A stretch of 64,000 bases of DNA, from assembly GCA_013286315.1 (NCBI GenBank), contig JABDFX010000006.1, positions 1 to 64,000 of the forward strand. Reading direction: 5' to 3'. Shown here piece after piece: positions 25,286-35,189 of this stretch. The position numbers were made by a program, and so were the translations under genes. This stretch comes from Bacteroidota bacterium. Its GTDB lineage: Bacteria > Bacteroidota > Bacteroidia > Chitinophagales > Chitinophagaceae. The notes below the pieces were generated by a model that worked only from the letters and a program-made list of their open reading frames with translations, ran no database searches and was not told the origin of the DNA. Position 1 is the stretch's first letter. Each line of letters starts with the position of its first letter.

Positions 25286-25984
25286 TCATTCTCCCGATAT
25301 CTCGAAATATTCGAGACCATCTACTGAAGCGAGTTGCGCAGCGGTTTCGTTGTCACACCCCAGGATGAAGTGAGGGAAATCCTCAAAAGTCGTTAAGCAC
25401 CAGGGATGTTCTTTTCCAAACAGATAACTGCAAGCGTCCATACCAGACTTCTCCTGGAATTTAATATACTCTTGAATATCATCTATCTCGGTTCTCTCTT
25501 TGGTTTCTTCATCTCTTTTATCCGGCCAGGCTTTTGGATACCTGTAGTAATCAGCTATGTACAAATAGAGTCTCTCCTGTTTTCTCGTATGTTCAATAAA
25601 CTTTTTTAAGTTTTCAATGGTTCTGTCCCAAAGCGGACTGATACCTAATGAGTACTTTATGTGATCTATCATGTCTACAAAGTATTCAGTTTTAAGGCGG
25701 ACAGCGAGTTCTTTTAAAGACACTGGTTTGAATAAACTGTCTGGATTTCTACTGTTTCTCAACAACAACACATAGGATTGCTCGAGTTTGTAACGATTTT
25801 CCTGTTCTTGCTCACTGGCCTCCTCCGGAAGATTGTCAAAGGGGTAAGCATCTATTATACCATAGTTGACATGAAAGAGAAAGTATCGTTCGAATACTTT
25901 GGGAATCATAAACTCCAGACTCAAACGAGACCCAGCCCTCTTGTTGCTAAAAAAATCAGTTAACCACTCGTATGGATCATTCAT
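25286..25984 (-). CDS. cytosolic protein of unknown function
   Basis: 232 residues, no signal peptide or membrane segment. Mostly helical in the first 150 residues (ERYFLFHVNYGIIDAYPFDN, RLKTEYFVDMIDHIKYSLGI, RTIENLKKFIEHTRKQERLY). The C-terminal 50 residues (CSYLFGKEHPWCLTTFEDFP, then FILGCDNETAAQLASVDGLE) look like a separate small fold. Stand-alone acidic proteins of this kind often turn out to be immunity-like or phage-related, but there is no toxin partner here and this is only a guess. Codon use is AT-rich like the following genes. Confidence 0.6.
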   Translation of the reverse strand: MNDPYEWLTDFFSNKRAGSRLSLEFMIPKVFERYFLFHVNYGIIDAYPFDNLPEEASEQEQENRYKLEQSYVLLLRNSRNPDSLFKPVSLKELAVRLKTEYFVDMIDHIKYSLGISPLWDRTIENLKKFIEHTRKQERLYLYIADYYRYPKAWPDKRDEETKERTEIDDIQEYIKFQEKSGMDACSYLFGKEHPWCLTTFEDFPHFILGCDNETAAQLASVDGLEYFEISGE

Positions 25985-26354
25985 AGAACCTCTTATGTCT
26001 ATCCAATATACATAAGATCTTCAAAGGTTAAAATCTCTCTTCTTTTGAACACTTGAGGAATGATCTATGAATGTCCAACGATAAGTGTTTACCCTTATAC
26101 CTAAAGCAAACAAGAATTGTTAGCTTTAGCACGAAAACAAAAGCACTTATGTTCCAATCGATTGAGGAAAGAAACCACTTCTCTGGCCCTCAAGATGGAT
26201 AAGGCCCTGCGCCAGTATATCGACAGCTTGATGAGGAAGAGTTCGAAAAAAATAACAGATCGAAAAGGGCGTAAGAGTTTTCACTTAGAACTAAGGGGAA
26301 ACCATTAGGCCGTAATTGCACTGTACCTGAGATTTTTCTGAAAAATCGAAATTC
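25985..26354. other. 370-bp spacer without a supported gene
   Basis: A 63-codon plus-strand frame (26117-26308) begins with TTG and ends in a basic stretch (SSKKITDRKGRKSFHLELRG). Its neighbouring frame upstream also stays open for some 35 codons, which could mean a frameshifted remnant of a larger gene. I cannot identify it, so no gene is claimed. Confidence 0.4.
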
Positions 26355-26924
26355 CTATCTGTTATTTCGCTTAAATGCGGTTTTTTTAATCGACTTAACA
26401 AATTTGCTTTCGAACTCCTCAATTAAAGTTTGAAATAGTACTTCACCACTGTAATGAATAAAACCAAGAATGTTCTGAGCCGGGTCAGAAAAATAGAAGC
26501 CACCAAAAGTACCATCGCTTCTAGTTAAGCAATAAAAATGCTTGATGAATTCTGGTAATTCCGAAATACCAACCTGGACGCCACCATTAAACTTTTTTCC
26601 CAGTTTATTATCTTCAAAATATCGAACAGCCTTTATTATAAAAGCGTTATCAGTTCTTTTTGAAGACAATTTCGTAATCCATGGCGTCGGTTTATCTCCA
26701 AAGAAAATGAGGTTTTCAAACCCGCATTCTTTAACAAGTTTTGTAAATTCCATTTGAAGAATTTTAGAAAATTCTCTTTTGGTTTTAGCATATAGGTCAT
26801 ACCATCCGCCACTGACAGTTTTTGGATAGTAAAAAACTTCCTCATCTGAGTTAGGATCATAGGGACATAAGGGGAAATTCCGATATTTAGCTAAACATAC
26901 TTCTCTTTCAATTTTTAAAAGCAT
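26355..26924 (-). CDS. cytosolic protein of unknown function
   Basis: 189 residues, no signal peptide. Visible segments: LAKYRNFPLCPYDPNSDEEV, FSKILQMEFTKLVKECGFEN, FNGGVQVGISELPEFIKHFY, then GFYFSDPAQNILGFIHYSGE. The mixed alpha/beta pattern with a late hydrophobic hairpin resembles stand-alone immunity-type proteins in general shape, but I see no family motif. It is on the same strand as its neighbours with about 100 bp to the next gene. Function unknown. Confidence 0.6.
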   Translation of the reverse strand: MLLKIEREVCLAKYRNFPLCPYDPNSDEEVFYYPKTVSGGWYDLYAKTKREFSKILQMEFTKLVKECGFENLIFFGDKPTPWITKLSSKRTDNAFIIKAVRYFEDNKLGKKFNGGVQVGISELPEFIKHFYCLTRSDGTFGGFYFSDPAQNILGFIHYSGEVLFQTLIEEFESKFVKSIKKTAFKRNNR

Positions 26925-27031
26925 AGTTGGTAAAAAATTTACAATTTTACAGACTACTGTAAACTTCCACTATCTCGGAGCCCTCCGTGAACAGCGTCAT
27001 TCAACATTACAATTTATATTGTTACCAATCT

Positions 27032-27499
27032 TTAATTGAAAGGATACTTCATACTTTTTGTTCCTAGACAAGGAATTGCTTTTTCAATTAAATAATTCTT
27101 AAAATCAGAAACAGCTTCGAGATTTTGACCGGCTAGTTGAATTTCTCTACCTGAATTTAGAATAAGCATTAATCCCTGCCATCTATTTCTGTGAATAGTT
27201 TCAAAATAGTTTTTAATATCATAAACTGATACTGTTTCCGTTTTGATAACAGATATAAAAATGATTTCGCCGGATGCAATTTCCACTTTAACTCCTGTAA
27301 CGCCTAAAAAGCTAAGTAGCACAGTAAACAAATAGAACAGAACTCCGGCGATTATAAAATATAGAAGGCATAATATAATACGTTCGTTGCTATGTTCATT
27401 TAACCCGTAATGAATTATGAGGTATAATAGGGCTATCGAAATCGGGATAGCGAAAAGCCGTCCGATAATATTTGAAGAATTCATCTTAAGAATTAACAT
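27032..27499 (-). CDS. small membrane protein, unknown
   Basis: 155 residues; a second ATG five codons later (27484) is an equally good start. Two membrane helices close together (about 13-32, FAIPISIALLYLIIHY; about 42-67, LCLLYFIIAGVLFYLFTVLLSF), then a soluble PH-like domain of about 85 residues (VEIASGEIIFISVIKTETVS ... NRWQGLMLILNSGREIQLAG). This two-helix plus beta-domain layout is common in small bacterial membrane proteins of unknown role. Neighbours are also unknown membrane or cytosolic proteins. Confidence 0.6.
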   Translation of the reverse strand: MLILKMNSSNIIGRLFAIPISIALLYLIIHYGLNEHSNERIILCLLYFIIAGVLFYLFTVLLSFLGVTGVKVEIASGEIIFISVIKTETVSVYDIKNYFETIHRNRWQGLMLILNSGREIQLAGQNLEAVSDFKNYLIEKAIPCLGTKSMKYPFN

Positions 27500-27675
27500 T
27501 TTTTCTATTAAATTATTAGTTCAAATTGACTAAAGAGAATCAGAAACGTTCAGCGGCATTTACACTTTCAAATCGAATTAAATAGTAAAACTTTTAAAAT
27601 AATCATTTGGTTATGTTGCTTGTTTAAATCAACAATCTTGATCCATAAACTCAATTAACCGAGTACATCTCCCCA

Positions 27676-28194
27676 TCATTTCTTTCTCTGCCTTTCGATC
27701 AGGTTTACCAACGGTCTTTGCTCAGCTATTAGTAAACCTCCCACCAGTATCTTGAAACCCGCGATGACTGTGTAGTCTAACTTAGGGTTAGTCTGACCGT
27801 GGGTCATGCGCTTTTCCTGGATGTATAGAAATAGCTGTCTGCAAAAGTTGGGGATTTCGTTAGTGACAAGGTATCCACCGAAAACCATAATGGAGATACT
27901 CAAGATTGTAGACCGATGCATGTTTATAGGAATCGTCTCCTGGTCAAACCCACGGTCGAGTTTAAGCACCTTAATAAACCACTCTGTTTTGAAGATCAAG
28001 AGATAACAAAAGAATACATCAACGACAAGAACAAGAGTTATAGTTAAAACTGTCCACGACAACTCTGAAACCGCTTCAGGTTTTCCAAACTGCATAACAA
28101 AACCCAATAGCTGTGATAAAGAAACCAGAATATCTTTGATAAAGAACACTCCCAGGATTTTGAGGATGATGTTAAACAAACTACGTGGTGTCAT
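27676..28194 (-). CDS. integral membrane protein, unknown
   Basis: 172 residues with four likely membrane helices: about 7-33 (IILKILGVFFIKDILVSLSQ), 45-70 (LTITLVLVVDVFFCYLLIF), 95-112 (ILSISIMVFGGYLVTNEI) and 140-158 (YTVIAGFKILVGGLLIAE). The C-terminus is basic (NLIERQRKK), which suggests a cytosolic end. No family is recognised. Part of the block of AT-rich minus-strand genes at 24.7-29.7 kb. Confidence 0.65.
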   Translation of the reverse strand: MTPRSLFNIILKILGVFFIKDILVSLSQLLGFVMQFGKPEAVSELSWTVLTITLVLVVDVFFCYLLIFKTEWFIKVLKLDRGFDQETIPINMHRSTILSISIMVFGGYLVTNEIPNFCRQLFLYIQEKRMTHGQTNPKLDYTVIAGFKILVGGLLIAEQRPLVNLIERQRKK

Positions 28195-28386
28195 AAGCAG
28201 AGGGGGTTAAATGAGACAACTTACGAATTCTTTGTGTAAGTCTCAATCTAAGTAGATATACTTAGTCCCAGGCAAAGAGAACTTGTATGTTGTAGCCAAA
28301 TGGATTTGTCCAATCCATCTTGAAACTATTTGTCTGGTTGTTCCAGATAAATGTCAAAATTCATATTAAGTAATAATGGATCTAAA

Positions 28387-29682
28387 TTACTGAATAGTAA
28401 TTTTCCTGATTTTATTCGTGTTGTTGTCGACAACGATTAGTGCGCCACCGGAATCTATCTTGATGCCGTGAGGTCCTCCAAAACTGGCATATATGCCTAC
28501 TCCATCTACCGTTTTAAGATCAGCCTGATTACCAGCAAGGGTGTACAACATTCCTGCCGGCGTTATCATATCTATTCTTTGATCAATGTCAGTGACCCAT
28601 ATATCTCCTCCGCGATCAATTGTTATTCCCAGGGGATGATTAAGGCTAGCAATAGTAGTGACGACTCCGGTCTGAGTAACCTTACGAATCCTGCCATTGA
28701 AATCATCAGCAACATATAAATTGTCATTGGAATCTAAAGCAACATAATAAGGGTTTTGAAAACTGGCAGACGATGCTGTTCCGTCAGCAAAACCGGGGGA
28801 GTCACTGCCCGCCAATGTAGTTACAACACCCGCCGGTGTTATTTTCCTGATTGAGCTATTGAAAACGTCAACAACAAAAATATTATCGTTCCGGTCAATG
28901 ACTATCCCCGCGGGCGAAAAAAAACGCGCGTTATTACCCGTGCCATCTACAGATCCGTAATTTCCCAGGCTGTCTCCAGCAAAAGTACTTACGATGCCTC
29001 CCGGTGTAATTTTACGGATATTATTGTCCGCATAATCTGTCACATACATATTGCCTGCCTTATCGAACGCGATGTCATAAGGCTGTCCAAATAGTGCCGT
29101 ACCTATATCTCCATTTGTAAACCCATAGTTGCCGCCGGCGTACGTACTCACCGTTCCATCCGGGGTTAATTTTCTTATCTTATGGTTATAGGGGTCCGTA
29201 ATATAATAATTCCCTTTTCTGTCAGGTATTGCGTTCTCCGGACTACCGAATGATGCAATTAGAGCCGGGCCATCAAAATGACCCAATTCTCCTGAACCCG
29301 CAATAGTGGTTACCGTCAAAGTCTTGATCTGAAGGGCTGATGATGAAACACTCTTTTGGTTATTGGTAACTACAGAAATATTACCAGACGCCGCTCCAAT
29401 GGGTACATTAGCCGTCAGTTGTGTATTCGTCGCCGAAGTACAGATGGATTGCACGCCATTGAACGATACAATATCCTTACTTGTATCAGGTATAAAAATC
29501 GAACCATTTATGGTTACCGTATATCCGATTCCAGCAATATCAGGAGAAAAACCGACAATTAAAGGGGCCTGCGTTGCCGGCACTGGCTGCTTCGCAGGAG
29601 AATCCTTTTTACACCCCGAAAAAAGCATCACAAAGCATAGAGCCTTAATAACAATTGAAAAAAGTAATATTGATTTTCTCAT
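28387..29682 (-). CDS. IPT/TIG and NHL-repeat lipoprotein
   Basis: 431 residues. A lipoprotein signal ends in MLFSGCKKD, so Cys about 24 is the likely acylation site. An IPT/TIG domain follows (about 38-118: IVGFSPDIAGIGYTVTINGS). From about 120 to the end come five to six NHL blades with the repeat pattern P-x-I/V-A-x-D-x-x-G-N-x-Y-V-x-D and IRKITPxGxVxTxAG, forming a beta-propeller. Such proteins sit at the outer membrane or cell surface; NHL propellers bind protein or carbohydrate, or carry enzymes. No catalytic residues are recognisable. Confidence 0.88.
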   Translation of the reverse strand: MRKSILLFSIVIKALCFVMLFSGCKKDSPAKQPVPATQAPLIVGFSPDIAGIGYTVTINGSIFIPDTSKDIVSFNGVQSICTSATNTQLTANVPIGAASGNISVVTNNQKSVSSSALQIKTLTVTTIAGSGELGHFDGPALIASFGSPENAIPDRKGNYYITDPYNHKIRKLTPDGTVSTYAGGNYGFTNGDIGTALFGQPYDIAFDKAGNMYVTDYADNNIRKITPGGIVSTFAGDSLGNYGSVDGTGNNARFFSPAGIVIDRNDNIFVVDVFNSSIRKITPAGVVTTLAGSDSPGFADGTASSASFQNPYYVALDSNDNLYVADDFNGRIRKVTQTGVVTTIASLNHPLGITIDRGGDIWVTDIDQRIDMITPAGMLYTLAGNQADLKTVDGVGIYASFGGPHGIKIDSGGALIVVDNNTNKIRKITIQ

Positions 29683-29918
29683 GCCTTATAATTAGAATGG
29701 TCCAGGTTAAGGCCAGCAAAAACAACAATAAAAAAAACTTCCTATTTCATTTCGAGTTCATTGGGACAAAGGCTTGAGGTAAAACTAACACCTAAAAATC
29801 GCATTTTAGTTTCTTGGCGAACATTTCATGTAATAATTCGTCTTATTGATAAAAACTCCTTTTATTAAAAAAACTTCATCGTTCGACTAAGCATAAACCC
29901 TTAGGGGTATTGACTTTT

Positions 29919-30455
29919 ATGATCATTGATAACACCTATTTAGAAGAACGAATTAATTATATTACTTTCAATAAAAAGATGTTGCAAATAACGTTATTGC
30001 TGGCTTTCGTAATTCCGGGCATACTTTTCTTTCTTGCTCAACAGAGAATATTACAGGTAATTAACCCGGAGAATAGAGAAATGTCTCCAGGTTCGGTATG
30101 GTTACAACTTATCCCCGGTTTCGGCTTGGTTTGGCAATTTATTGTCGTTACCCGGATCGCCCGTTCAGTATCAAAGGAAATGACATCCAAAATGGGCGAG
30201 GCCATTCTTGATAATTCTCAAGTACAAATTATAGGAACAGACGAGAGTCCAACTTATACCATCGGCATAGCATATTGCATATTAACTACGGCTGGCGTTA
30301 TTATAAATTATTCAACCAGACATTCTTCTGCATACCTGGCATTGTTCGGAAGTCTTTTTGTCCTTACGGGAATGGTTTGCTGGATCATATATTGGGTCAG
30401 GCTCGTCAACACAAAAAACAAACTAGTCGGGTTATCAGTCGGGATTGCCAGATAA
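29919..30455 (+). CDS. membrane protein, DUF4328-like
   Basis: 178 residues from MIIDNTYLEERINYITFN; the frame could be opened by a TTG at 29910 but ATG is preferred. Four membrane helices: about 20-45 (LQITLLLAFVIPGILFFLAQ), 58-80 (PGSVWLQLIPGFGLVWQFIV), 115-132 (YTIGIAYCILTTAGVIINYS) and 138-163. The block PGFGLVWQFIVVTRIARSVS is like the conserved WLIPIVNLWKPYQ... region of DUF4328-type proteins, but the match is weak. Function unknown. Confidence 0.6.
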   Translation: MIIDNTYLEERINYITFNKKMLQITLLLAFVIPGILFFLAQQRILQVINPENREMSPGSVWLQLIPGFGLVWQFIVVTRIARSVSKEMTSKMGEAILDNSQVQIIGTDESPTYTIGIAYCILTTAGVIINYSTRHSSAYLALFGSLFVLTGMVCWIIYWVRLVNTKNKLVGLSVGIAR

Positions 30456-30618
30456 CTTGTCTTATTTATTAATGTTCAGCAACAATCCGAGTCTCACCCA
30501 TTTCAGAACCAAAGTAATAAAAACTAAGGTCATTGCATTTACTGAGGGGTTATGGCAGAGGCAGGACAAAAAGCTATCGAATGGGAGACAACCACTGAAG
30601 GCAAACAGCCCTTATTAT

Positions 30619-31665
30619 CTATAAATGGTTTAATTCAGGATTGTTTTTTTTGACGTATAACTCGTTTATTAAAATAATTAAAATGGAAAGAATGGGTACA
30701 GCCAAAATAATTCCAATTACTCCCGATAAGGTTCCCATTATTAACTGACTTATAAAAGTAAGAGCAGGCGGCAGATGAATAATTCGTTTTTGTACTAAAG
30801 GCGTTATTATACTTTCAACAATGGTTTGACATGAAATATAAACAATGGCAACGACGATTGCTGTTTTTGTACTAATCATAACGGCCAGCAAAACACCAGG
30901 TATCATGGCGATGATAGGACCGAAATTAGGGACAATTTCCAGTAAGCCGGTGATCAATCCAAGTACGATAGTGGCTGGCAGTCCCACAATAGATAAACCA
31001 ACAGCTACCAAAATTGAAATAAGCGCCATGGAAACCAGAATACTCTTTAACCAGCCTTTTAAGGATATACTGATTCGATTCAAAATAGAATTCGCAACAT
31101 CTTTTTTATTTACCGGAATAAGATAAAGAATTCCCTTCCTGTAAGATGAAGGGTCTGCTGTAAAATAAATGCCGAAAAATATTATAATATAAAGATCACC
31201 TGCGACGCCAAAGCTGGTACGGAAGAATGTAGTGGCTGTGTCAAATATTTTTTGAGTATTATCTCCAGCAGTATAATCAAGAAATTTTTGACCAATAGGC
31301 GTATGTGAAATTCTTTCTTTCGTCGAGCTAATAATTTTTGGTAACGTATTGCTTAATTCAGTAACCTGAACCTGGATTTTTGACCCGATAAACCACATCA
31401 ACAGGCAAAGAAAAACGAGCGTTGCGAAAATGGATAAAAAAATTGCCAACTTTCTGACCAATTTTAATCGCCTTTCTATTATATCAGCAAGTCCGTGAAA
31501 ATACACCGCTATTAAAGCTCCGGCCAATGCCATCAGCAATATGTTAAAAGCGACTCGAAGGATCAATACAAAAGATATAAATAAGCAAATGATAGCGGTG
31601 GTTTGCCACACTTTTGCTGTAAGAGATAACTCTTTATTTTTCGAATGATCTGATTGCGTTTCCAT
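30619..31665 (-). CDS. AI-2E family transporter
   Basis: 348 residues. Helices at about 20-55, 60-85 and four to five more from 150 onwards. Family marks are GLLEIVPNFGPIIAMIPGVL (about 240-259) and the end block LVQKRIIHLPPALTFISQLI. The family (PF01594) includes TqsA, which exports autoinducer-2, and PerM-type proteins; other members are Na+/H+ antiporters. Substrate cannot be decided from sequence. It is alone on the minus strand with unrelated genes on both sides. Confidence 0.92.
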   Translation of the reverse strand: METQSDHSKNKELSLTAKVWQTTAIICLFISFVLILRVAFNILLMALAGALIAVYFHGLADIIERRLKLVRKLAIFLSIFATLVFLCLLMWFIGSKIQVQVTELSNTLPKIISSTKERISHTPIGQKFLDYTAGDNTQKIFDTATTFFRTSFGVAGDLYIIIFFGIYFTADPSSYRKGILYLIPVNKKDVANSILNRISISLKGWLKSILVSMALISILVAVGLSIVGLPATIVLGLITGLLEIVPNFGPIIAMIPGVLLAVMISTKTAIVVAIVYISCQTIVESIITPLVQKRIIHLPPALTFISQLIMGTLSGVIGIILAVPILSILIILINELYVKKNNPELNHL

Positions 31666-32035
31666 TAGACTATTCTGTTAACCTGGATATGCTGATAATA
31701 ATTATTCCTTTTATCAGGGCCCGTCAACTACTGGAAAAGCTGTATTAATTGAACAAAGCCTTCAGATATCATTGTTCATAGTTTTCAACAATTTCTGGTG
31801 GGCGAACTTGGGGCAAACCAAGCCACCAGGTATTTTATAGCAGTTTCCACGGCATTGATATACATAGCCAATTTTAAATTCATAACACGATAGAACTTAC
31901 TAAATTAAACTAAATCCCCAATACCTTTATGCGAAAAAATGATTTTACAATAATCATGTTGGGGTTATTAATAATTGGCAAAAAACAGCACCCGCGAAAC
32001 TTGAATCACAATAACAGCTAACTTCGACATCATAT
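31666..32035. other. 370-bp divergent spacer
   Basis: Between the AI-2E gene and the M13 peptidase gene. It holds a possible stem CTGGTGG/CCACCAG near 31795-31831 and no reading frame I can support. Control sequences for both divergent genes should lie here, but no clear TAnnTTTG element was found. Confidence 0.5.
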
Positions 32036-34051
32036 ATGAAAATATTACTTTTTCTTTTTGCCGTATTGCTATTGCTGGCGGGTTGCCAAAACAAACCAGA
32101 AACAGTTGCCACGGCAGACATCCCCGGAATCGATTCTTCGGTCAAACCTGAAAACAACTTTTTTATGTATGTTAACCGTATCTGGTATGATACGGCCCAA
32201 ATACCGCCTTCGCAATCTGGTGTGGGTGCATACATGTTTATGAATTATCCTCAGCGCCTGCGATTGCAGGGTATTCTGGATAGCGTTTCAAAAGCCAATA
32301 ATACTGCAGGCAGTATTGAACAAAAGCTGGGTGATTTTTATGCTTCGGGAATGGATACAACCACGATTAACCAACGCAGCTTTGATCCTGTTAAGCCAGT
32401 GCTTGCCAGAATTGACAGCATCAGTAGTCTTACTTCTTTGATGAAATTTGTTGCAACAGAAGCCAGGTTAAACAATACTTCTTTTTTGGCTTTTAGAGTG
32501 GGTCCGGACAATAAAAACAGCAAACTGAACATAGCACATATCTATCAAACGGGTATCGGCCTACCCGAGAGAGATTATTATTTCAAATCGGATGCACCCA
32601 GCGTGGCTATTCAGCAAGCCTACAAATTATACCTCACCAGGCTATTTCAGCTTACCGGAAGCGATACGGCAACAGCATCTAAAGATGCTGGTATTGTTTA
32701 TAATATTGACGAACAACTCGCTGGTTCTCACAGAACAAATATTGAATTGCGCGACGTAAATGCAAATTATAATAAGATGTCCGTTTCAATGCTTGAAAAG
32801 AAACACCCAAATATTGGATGGCAGAATGTTTTAAATGATTTGGGTGCGAAAACGGATTCTATCGATGTGGCTCAGCCTGCATATTACGACAAGCTGAATA
32901 CCGCCCTGAAATCCATTCCGATCAACAAATGGAAAATTTACCTGAAGGCTTACACTCTTAGTAACTATGCAGATGAGTTAAGCCAGCCTTTTGTGGATGC
33001 TTCATTCGAGTTTAATAAAGTAATTTCCGGGCAGGCGGTGCAAAAAACGCGTGGTGAAATAATGGCGGCTTCGGTAGACCAGCTATTAGGTGAGGCATTG
33101 GGACAATTATACGTTAAAAAATATTTTACAGAAGATGCAAAAAAACGTGTGCTGGATCTGGTAAATAATTTACAAAAAGCATTAGCCGCAAGAATAGATA
33201 AGCTGGACTGGATGAGCGATAGTACAAAACTAAAATCCAAAGAAAAATTGTTCGCCATCACCAAGAAGATAGGCTATCCCGATAAGTGGAGAGACTATAG
33301 CAATGTGATGATTGTAAAAGATAAATATTTTGAAAATGTCGTATCGGCTTCATCTTACCATTATTTGTTTCAACTGGCTAAACTGAACAAACCGGTGGAT
33401 AGAAGCGAGTGGCTCACCACACCTTCAACAGTTACTGCTTATTACAACCCAAACGCCAATGAAATTGTTTTTCCGGCGGCTATATTGCAACCTCCCTATT
33501 TTGACAATAATGCCGATGATGCATTCAACTACGGAGGTATCGGCATGGTAATCGGTCATGAAATTACACATTCATTTGACGACCAGGGCGCCCAGTTCGA
33601 CAAAGAAGGCAACGTAAAAAACTGGTGGACAAAAGATGACTATGCAAAGTTCAAAGCAAGAACCCAAAATGTAATTGACCTCTATAATACTTTCGTGGTG
33701 CTTGATACCGTTCACGTTAAGGGCGCAATGACCGTTGGTGAAAATGCCGCGGATGTAGGTGGCGTTTCTATCGCTTATGATGCTTTTAAGCTGACCAAAG
33801 AAGGACAAGACACCACTAAGATTGGCGGCTATACACCAGACCAGCGGTTCTTTATTTCTGTTGCGCGTATTTGGCGTGTAAAAATGAAAAATGAATTCCT
33901 GCGTTTATGGATCAATAATAATCCACACTCTCCTCCGATATGGCGCGTAAATGGTCCGTTGATGAACAATCCACATTTTTATGAGGCATTCCAGGTAAAG
34001 CAAGGCGATTCCATGTATTTACCTGAAGAGAAAAGGATCCATATCTGGTAA
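32036..34051 (+). CDS. M13 family zinc metallopeptidase, lipoprotein (neprilysin-like)
   Basis: 671 residues. Lipoprotein signal with LLLAGC (Cys 17). The N-terminal peptidase M13 domain covers about 35-430 and the catalytic domain about 470-671. Zinc ligands are His508 and His512 in GHEITHSFDDQGAQ, and Glu569 in GENAADVGG, with Asp573 as the M13 second-shell residue. NANEIVFPAAILQPP and the C-terminal VNGPLMNNPHFYEAF block (with the Arg that binds substrate C-terminal carboxylate) are also typical. M13 enzymes cut peptides outside the cytoplasm; here it should be anchored in the outer membrane or periplasm. Length is normal for bacterial PepO-type enzymes. Confidence 0.97.
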   Translation: MKILLFLFAVLLLLAGCQNKPETVATADIPGIDSSVKPENNFFMYVNRIWYDTAQIPPSQSGVGAYMFMNYPQRLRLQGILDSVSKANNTAGSIEQKLGDFYASGMDTTTINQRSFDPVKPVLARIDSISSLTSLMKFVATEARLNNTSFLAFRVGPDNKNSKLNIAHIYQTGIGLPERDYYFKSDAPSVAIQQAYKLYLTRLFQLTGSDTATASKDAGIVYNIDEQLAGSHRTNIELRDVNANYNKMSVSMLEKKHPNIGWQNVLNDLGAKTDSIDVAQPAYYDKLNTALKSIPINKWKIYLKAYTLSNYADELSQPFVDASFEFNKVISGQAVQKTRGEIMAASVDQLLGEALGQLYVKKYFTEDAKKRVLDLVNNLQKALAARIDKLDWMSDSTKLKSKEKLFAITKKIGYPDKWRDYSNVMIVKDKYFENVVSASSYHYLFQLAKLNKPVDRSEWLTTPSTVTAYYNPNANEIVFPAAILQPPYFDNNADDAFNYGGIGMVIGHEITHSFDDQGAQFDKEGNVKNWWTKDDYAKFKARTQNVIDLYNTFVVLDTVHVKGAMTVGENAADVGGVSIAYDAFKLTKEGQDTTKIGGYTPDQRFFISVARIWRVKMKNEFLRLWINNNPHSPPIWRVNGPLMNNPHFYEAFQVKQGDSMYLPEEKRIHIW

Positions 34052-34413
34052 ATCAAACTGCCGGCGATCTGTCCAATGGATTAGTAATGGATGGGTGCTC
34101 CTCCACTAATAGCGGATTCCTTTCAAATGTCTTTCAGCTTCATTAAGTAAGTCAAACAATTGCGTCATTATCAAATGATTTAGCTACAGGACTACTTTTT
34201 TTGGCTAAAAATGACCATCCTTGCTTTGAATTTAGTTTCAAGGTAGCAAAATGAATCTCCTGACAGAGATCTTAACAAAATTTAATTGGCACCGAAAATA
34301 GTACATTGTCAATACCATTATTTTTCAGGCTCCGCGTCTTATAGTATAAATTTGAGTGTTATGTGTTAATGGCAAGGCAGAGACAGTTACCCTAAACCAA
34401 AGTCTGGCAAAAA
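34052..34413. other. 362-bp spacer, nothing recognised
   Basis: Between the M13 peptidase and the WYL regulator, both on the plus strand. No reading frame, RNA or repeat was recognised. The following patch (34.4-40.2 kb) is made of small accessory genes, so this spacer may mark its left edge. Confidence 0.4.
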
Positions 34414-35145
34414 ATGAACGATAGCGATATAAAAAGGTTTTCCCGACTGACCGCAATTTTAATCCAACTTCAAACAAAGAGAATTTTGACTTCAACAACT
34501 CTTGCTGAAAAATTTGGAGTAAGTGTTAGGACAGTTTACAGAGATATAAAAGCATTGGAACAGGCGGGTGTACCAATATTTGCAGAAGACGGAAAAGGAT
34601 ATTCACTAATGGAAGGCTATAGAATTCCGCCGGTTATGTTCACTGAAAGTGAAGCAAATGCCTTAATCACTGTCGAACAATTAGTTCTAAAAAATAGAGA
34701 TAGTTCTCTCATTAAAGAATATACTGAGGCGATAAATAAAATAAAAGCAGTATTGTTATATTCAACAAGAGAGAAAGCCAATTTGCTTTCCAAAAGAATT
34801 GCCGTCAGTCCTGCCACCCCAAATACAGATTCGAGCAGTTCCCTGACTTTAATTCAAAATGCATTGACAACATTCAAAGTTTTGAATATAACTTATCATT
34901 CAGAACATAAAGACGAAAAAACAGAACGAAAAATAGAACCTTTTGCGTTGTATTATAATCTGGAAGAAAGTTGGACACTTATTGCTTATTGCAGATTAAG
35001 GAAGGATTACAGGATGTTTCGTTTAAGTAGAATTTCAAGAATTGAGCCTCTTAATTTAAATTTTGCACCTCACAAACTAACGCTAAAAGAATATTTAGAT
35101 AGTAAAGAGAAAAATTTCAAAACCCCTGACATACCCTTGTCATAA
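34414..35145 (+). CDS. YafY-type HTH / WYL-domain transcriptional regulator
   Basis: 243 residues. HTH_11 winged helix at about 8-62 (LIQLQTKRILTSTTLAEKFG, then VSVRTVYRDIKALEQAGVPI, with the classic SVRTVYRDIKAL recognition helix). A WYL domain at about 140-225 has the YHSEHKDEKTERKIEPFALY and SWTLIAYCRLRKDYRMFRLS blocks. WYL proteins sense small ligands or nucleic acids and control stress or defence genes. The downstream VOC gene starts 44 bp after the stop with its own promoter element, and is the likely target. Confidence 0.93.
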   Translation: MNDSDIKRFSRLTAILIQLQTKRILTSTTLAEKFGVSVRTVYRDIKALEQAGVPIFAEDGKGYSLMEGYRIPPVMFTESEANALITVEQLVLKNRDSSLIKEYTEAINKIKAVLLYSTREKANLLSKRIAVSPATPNTDSSSSLTLIQNALTTFKVLNITYHSEHKDEKTERKIEPFALYYNLEESWTLIAYCRLRKDYRMFRLSRISRIEPLNLNFAPHKLTLKEYLDSKEKNFKTPDIPLS

Positions 35146-35153
35146 CCTCGTTC

Positions 35154-35161
35154 TACTTTTG
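35154..35161 (+). promoter_or_regulatory. -7 element (TACTTTTG) of the VOC gene
   Basis: TACTTTTG matches TAnnTTTG and lies 28 bp before the ATG at 35190. The nearest upstream TTG (35137-35139) is only 14 bp away, so the -33 box is not well placed; an activated promoter is possible. Confidence 0.5.
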
Positions 35162-35189
35162 TATTGTCAAACAATTAAAGTTATAAAAT

